A DNA stretch of 64,000 nucleotides from UBA2231 sp964415175 (lineage in GTDB: Bacteria; Elusimicrobiota; Elusimicrobia; Elusimicrobiales; UBA9959): the NCBI GenBank assembly GCA_964415175.1, contig CAYPYG010000008.1, positions 26,122 to 90,121 of the forward strand, given 5' to 3'. Positions 60,852-64,000 of this stretch are shown piece after piece. A program made the translations under genes and the position numbers. Every line of letters starts with the position of its first letter. Position 1 is the first letter of the stretch. Below the pieces are notes generated by a model. That model worked only from the letters and a program-made list of their open reading frames with translations. It was not told the origin of the DNA and made no database searches.

Positions 60852-62588
60852 TCAGGAATGCTTCTTGAGTTCCTCCTCGATGACCCTGCGGATCTCTTCG
60901 GAACTGGCGAGGCTCAGCAGGTGCTGGGAGACCTGGGAGAAGCGCTCGAAGTTCATCGAGCGGACCGAATGCTTGACCCGGAGGTAGAGCTTGGGCGGCA
61001 CCGAAAGCACGTCCACGCCGAGGCCGGCCAGCACGGGGATGGCCCAGGCGTCCGAGGCCATCTCGCCGCAGACGCTGACGGGCTTGCCCTTCTTGTGGGC
61101 GGTCTGCACGACCAGGTTGATGAGGCGCAGGACGGCCGGGTGATAGGGGTCGTAGAGTTCCGAGACGTACTGGTTGATGCGGTCCACGGCCAGCGTGTAC
61201 TGGACCAGGTCGTTGGTGCCGATGGAGACGAAGTCGATCTCGCCGAGCAGCGAGTCCAGTATGATCGCGGCGGCCGGGATCTCTATCATCACGCCCATCT
61301 CGGCGTCCTTCCTGAACTGGTGCCCCTCCTCCTGCAGCTCGGCAACAGCCTCGGCGGCCAGGCGTTTCACCGACTGCAGCTCCTCCAGCGACGAGAGCAT
61401 CGGGATCATGATCTTGATGTTCCCGTCGGTGTTGGCGCGGTAGATGGCGCGCAGCTGGGTCTTGAGCAGGTCGGGGTACTTGAGGAAGAGCCGGATGCCG
61501 CGGAAACCCATGAAAGGGTTGGTCTCGTCCTTGAGCCCCTTGATGCCCAGCTGCGTGGCGCGGTCGCCGCCGATGTCGGCGGTGCGTATCGTGACCGGGG
61601 CGCCGGCCGCGGCTTTGGCCACGGCGGAATAGGCCGCGGCCTGCTCGTCCTCGGTGGGGATGCTGTCGCGGTTCATGTAGAGGAACTCGGTCCTGAAAAG
61701 CCCCACCCCCTCGGCCTTGGCCGCCGTCATCTCGGCGGCGTCGTCCGGGGAATCCAGATTGACCTGCAGGCCCAGCTTATGGCCGTCGCGCGTGGTGGCG
61801 GGCAGACCGCGCAGGCGGTGGAAGAAATGCTCCTGCTTCTGCAGTTCGTCCTTGCGCTTGCGGTAGCTGTCGATGAGGTCCTGGGTGGGCGAGATGATGA
61901 CCAGGCCCTTCTCGCCGTCGACGATTATCATGTCGCCGCTCTGCACCTGGCGGCTGATGTCGGACAGCCCGACCACCGCGGGCATGCCCATGCTCTGCGC
62001 GAAGATGGCGGTATGGCTGGACTTCGAGCCCAGGTCCATGCAGAAGCCGAGCACCTTACTGGTCTCGCGGATGTGCAGGGTGTCCGAAGGGTAGAGGCTG
62101 TGCGCGACCAGGACGACGTGCTCCTTAAGGTCCTTGAGCGAGACCTTCTCGCGGTTGACCAGGTTCGAAAGTATCTTCTTGCCGACGTCGAAGATGTCGT
62201 GCTTGCGCTCGTGGAAGAACTCGTCGTCTATCTTCTCGAACTGCTGCTCGGCCTGGTCCAGCACGTAGGAGAGGGCGAACTCGGCGTTGTAGAACTTGGA
62301 CGAGATGAGCTTGGGGACCTCCTTGGTTATCAGGGGGTCCTGCAGGATCAGGTGATGGGAGTCTATCAGCTTGGCGTGCTGTTTGCCCAGGACGTGGAGG
62401 ATCTTGGACCGCAGGCCGTCCAGGTCGGCTTTGGTCTTGTCGAGCGCGTCCTTGAAGCGCTTGACCTCCTGCTTGACCTTGTCCCTGGGCACCTCCTTCT
62501 GCTCGACGAGGATATTATCCTCGGCCATCAGGTAGGCTTTGCCTATCGCGATGCCGAGACTGGCGGCGACCCCTTTTTTTATAAGCAT
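60852..62588 (-). CDS. ptsI: PTS enzyme I (phosphoenolpyruvate-protein phosphotransferase)
   Basis: 578 residues. It takes phosphate from PEP and passes it to HPr. Active-site His192 in GSKSSHTAIFAQSM; PEP/metal residues in EFLYMNRDSIPTEDEQ and SIGTNDLVQYTLAVDR; catalytic Cys in VSVCGEMASD. The N-terminal HPr-binding helical domain is normal. Follows ptsH by 13 bases. The S in GSKSSHT replaces the usual G-G-x-T-S-H-T spacing residue without affecting the His. Confidence 0.96.
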   Translation of the reverse strand: MLIKKGVAASLGIAIGKAYLMAEDNILVEQKEVPRDKVKQEVKRFKDALDKTKADLDGLRSKILHVLGKQHAKLIDSHHLILQDPLITKEVPKLISSKFYNAEFALSYVLDQAEQQFEKIDDEFFHERKHDIFDVGKKILSNLVNREKVSLKDLKEHVVLVAHSLYPSDTLHIRETSKVLGFCMDLGSKSSHTAIFAQSMGMPAVVGLSDISRQVQSGDMIIVDGEKGLVIISPTQDLIDSYRKRKDELQKQEHFFHRLRGLPATTRDGHKLGLQVNLDSPDDAAEMTAAKAEGVGLFRTEFLYMNRDSIPTEDEQAAAYSAVAKAAAGAPVTIRTADIGGDRATQLGIKGLKDETNPFMGFRGIRLFLKYPDLLKTQLRAIYRANTDGNIKIMIPMLSSLEELQSVKRLAAEAVAELQEEGHQFRKDAEMGVMIEIPAAAIILDSLLGEIDFVSIGTNDLVQYTLAVDRINQYVSELYDPYHPAVLRLINLVVQTAHKKGKPVSVCGEMASDAWAIPVLAGLGVDVLSVPPKLYLRVKHSVRSMNFERFSQVSQHLLSLASSEEIRRVIEEELKKHS

Positions 62589-62601
62589 AGTTCCCCGGCG
62601 C

Positions 62602-62868
62602 TCACTCTTCCTCGAATTTCCTGCCGAAAAGGTCCTCGAGCGCGGCCGCGGCCTCCTTCTCGTCGGGACCGCTGACCACGATGGTTATGACGGTGTTCCT
62701 GCCCGCCGCGAGCGTCATTATGCCCATGATGCTCTTGGCGTTGACCTCCATGCCGTCCTTGATCAGTTTCACGTCGCTCTGGAACCGCCCGGCCGTGTTG
62801 GCTATCATCCCGGCCGGCCTGGCGTGTATGCCCAATGTGTTGACTACCTTGATGTCTTTCCTGGTCAT
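62602..62868 (-). CDS. ptsH: phosphocarrier HPr
   Basis: 88 residues. It carries phosphate from EI to the EII complex. Phospho-His15 in NTLGIHARPAG, and the regulatory Ser46 site is present in NAKSIMGIMTLAAG, so HPr-kinase control is possible. The start shares a base with the EIID stop (TAATG). A fuller upstream frame is an artefact of reading through the EIID gene. Confidence 0.95.
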   Translation of the reverse strand: MTRKDIKVVNTLGIHARPAGMIANTAGRFQSDVKLIKDGMEVNAKSIMGIMTLAAGRNTVITIVVSGPDEKEAAAALEDLFGRKFEEE

Positions 62869-63779
62869 TATGCCCCGCGTATCCAGTTCAATATGCCTAG
62901 CGCGGTCCAGCCCGCGACCGACAGGGCCAGGACCGCCGAAACGGTGAAAAGCATCGACCTGCCGGCGCGCCGCGCCGCGCGCTGGGCGGCGAAAGCCAGC
63001 ACCGGGACCGCCAGCTTCGCCCAGAAGGCGCCGGAAGCGGGGCTTCCGGGACGCAGCAGAGTCGCCGCGGCGGCCGCGATGCAGGCGGCGCAGAGCACCA
63101 GTCCCGCCAGGCTGAGCCTCTTTATGACCCCGGACCAGTCGAAAGCGTCCAGTCCGCAGGAACTGGAACCGCCGCAGGCGTAGCCCACCGAGATGCCCTT
63201 CCAGCGTATGTGGAACGCGAAACCGGAATAGAAGAGCACGGCGGCGGCCGGGCCGGAGAGCAGCGCCCAGAGAGGGGTCCCGGCGCAATCGCCCGGGATT
63301 ATCCAGCAGGTCATGCCGGCGGCCAGCCAGACCAGCATGCAGACCTCGGCGGTAAGCGGCCGCAGGCGGCCCCAGAAGATCCTGTCCCCGATGGAAGCCA
63401 GCGAGGAGGCCAGGGCCTGGCGCACTCCCATTATCCTGGCCTCGGCCGCGGACCCGCCGCCGGAGGCCGCGGCGGCCTCCTCCATGCGGGCGACGTTGCC
63501 GAGTATGAAGCCGGCCATGTAGGGCTGCGTGTTGAAAGTGGCGGCGTGGCGGGCGGCCGCCGCGGCGAACTTCCCCGGCTCCGGCCAGGCCCGCCGCAGG
63601 GCGGGCGACAGGGCGTAGACGAAACCGAGGTTCTGCATGCGCTGATAGTTCCAGCCGGCCTGTATCAGCAGCGAGCGCAGGAACAGGGAAAGGTGCAGGC
63701 CGAAAGGCATGGCGCCGCCGGCGGCTTTCGCCGCTCCTCCGCCGCCCGCCGCGGCCCTGTCGTTCTCCGGTCCCGTCAT
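62868..63779 (-). CDS. PTS mannose/fructose/sorbose-family IID component
   Basis: 303 residues. Membrane component that with IIC brings a sugar in by phosphorylation. Typical EIID features: SLLIQAGWNYQRMQNLGFVYAL, FNTQPYMAGFILGNVARMEE, ALASSLASIGDRIFWGRLRP and GISVGY near residue 200, with a C-terminal TM helix. It has an unusual cysteine-rich GGSSSCGLD insertion. Overlaps IIC upstream and HPr downstream by a few bases. The sugar cannot be told. Confidence 0.9.
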   Translation of the reverse strand: MTGPENDRAAAGGGGAAKAAGGAMPFGLHLSLFLRSLLIQAGWNYQRMQNLGFVYALSPALRRAWPEPGKFAAAAARHAATFNTQPYMAGFILGNVARMEEAAAASGGGSAAEARIMGVRQALASSLASIGDRIFWGRLRPLTAEVCMLVWLAAGMTCWIIPGDCAGTPLWALLSGPAAAVLFYSGFAFHIRWKGISVGYACGGSSSCGLDAFDWSGVIKRLSLAGLVLCAACIAAAAATLLRPGSPASGAFWAKLAVPVLAFAAQRAARRAGRSMLFTVSAVLALSVAGWTALGILNWIRGA

Positions 63780-64000
63780 TTAAGCGTCTGGGTCCTGAAC
63801 CTGAAATAGAGCGCGCTCAAGCCCAGCCAGGGCATGAAGGCGTAGGCGAGGTCCGCCGGCGGCGCCAGGAACAGCAGGTCGGCGCCGGCCGCGCCGGCCG
63901 CCGCTATCGCGCCGGCGAGAACGGCGACATAGACGAAGACCGCCGCGCTCTCCATGGCCAGCGAGGCGCAGAGCCGGCGTCCGAGGGCCGGCCGGCCGGC
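63776..64000 (-). CDS. PTS mannose-family IIC component, C-terminal fragment
   Basis: The frame runs from the right edge to a TGA at 63776-63778 and overlaps the EIID start by three bases. The 74 visible residues are hydrophobic (two TM helices: MESAAVFVYVAVLAGAIAAA and LAYAFMPWLGLSALYF) and end FRFRTQTLK. Position just upstream of IID in a coupled operon makes IIC the natural assignment; the sequence alone is not diagnostic. Confidence 0.6.
   Translation of the reverse strand, partial: AGRPALGRRLCASLAMESAAVFVYVAVLAGAIAAAGAAGADLLFLAPPADLAYAFMPWLGLSALYFRFRTQTLK

Overview
The window is a high-G+C stretch of a Gram-negative (diderm) bacterial chromosome. The lineage is inferred, not proven. PorV/PorQ-type barrels sit next to large secreted proteins with FlgD-like C-terminal Ig domains, there are many signal peptides, and the isoleucine codon ATA is used freely despite the high G+C. 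Together these point to Elusimicrobiota or a relative. No 16S or full ribosomal protein gene is present; only the first 65 bases of rpsF lie at the left edge.

Left part (1-19,400). A leftward operon encodes a PorV-like barrel/TPR protein, a glycine-rich FN3/FlgD-domain surface protein and a membrane class III nucleotidyl cyclase. Opposite it, a rightward unit led by a GEMM-I (c-di-GMP-I class) riboswitch and terminator encodes a Kelch-repeat/FlgD-type surface protein and a second PorV-like barrel. Then come a DUF4105-like secreted protein, an unknown secreted protein, uracil permease, a glpT-glpQ pair for glycerophosphodiester use, two unknown secreted proteins and a clostripain-family (C11) protease.

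Middle part (19,400-33,900). A TolC plus RND pump with no adaptor gene is followed by a small DUF2892 protein. Two PAP2 phosphatases and an EptA-type phosphoethanolamine transferase form a likely lipid A/envelope-modification group. A second, diverged copy of the DUF2892 gene carries along the 3' tail of the RND gene. A low-G+C cupin gene lies between two near-identical 46-47-bp direct repeats. A subtilase, a fluoride-response operon (crcB riboswitch, crcB, DUF190), a run of perfect hairpins, tRNA-Val(CAC) and a second C11 protease follow.

Right-centre (33,950-45,932). The most striking locus is a 12-kb operon: a 2,624-residue secreted protein made of about 18 tandem ~59-residue repeats plus a C-terminal ricin-type lectin region, translationally coupled to a TPR-secretin lipoprotein, then a PDZ-less HtrA-like protease and a dithiol flavoprotein. 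It looks like an undescribed envelope or secretion system.

Right part (46,000-64,000). Papain-family protease, TcdA, TatD, a transglutaminase-like protein with DUF350, a Cys-rich repeat protein, several unknown secreted proteins including one with seven short GG-N-x-PV repeats, and a barrel protein coupled to a GAF histidine kinase. On the minus strand follows a long housekeeping run: mannose-family PTS EIIC (partial)-EIID-HPr-EI, lepA, lepB, metF, a zinc-ribbon protein and the RNase P RNA gene.

Regulatory signals include several near-leaderless starts and a 47-bp intergenic element found upstream of at least two, probably four, rightward genes.
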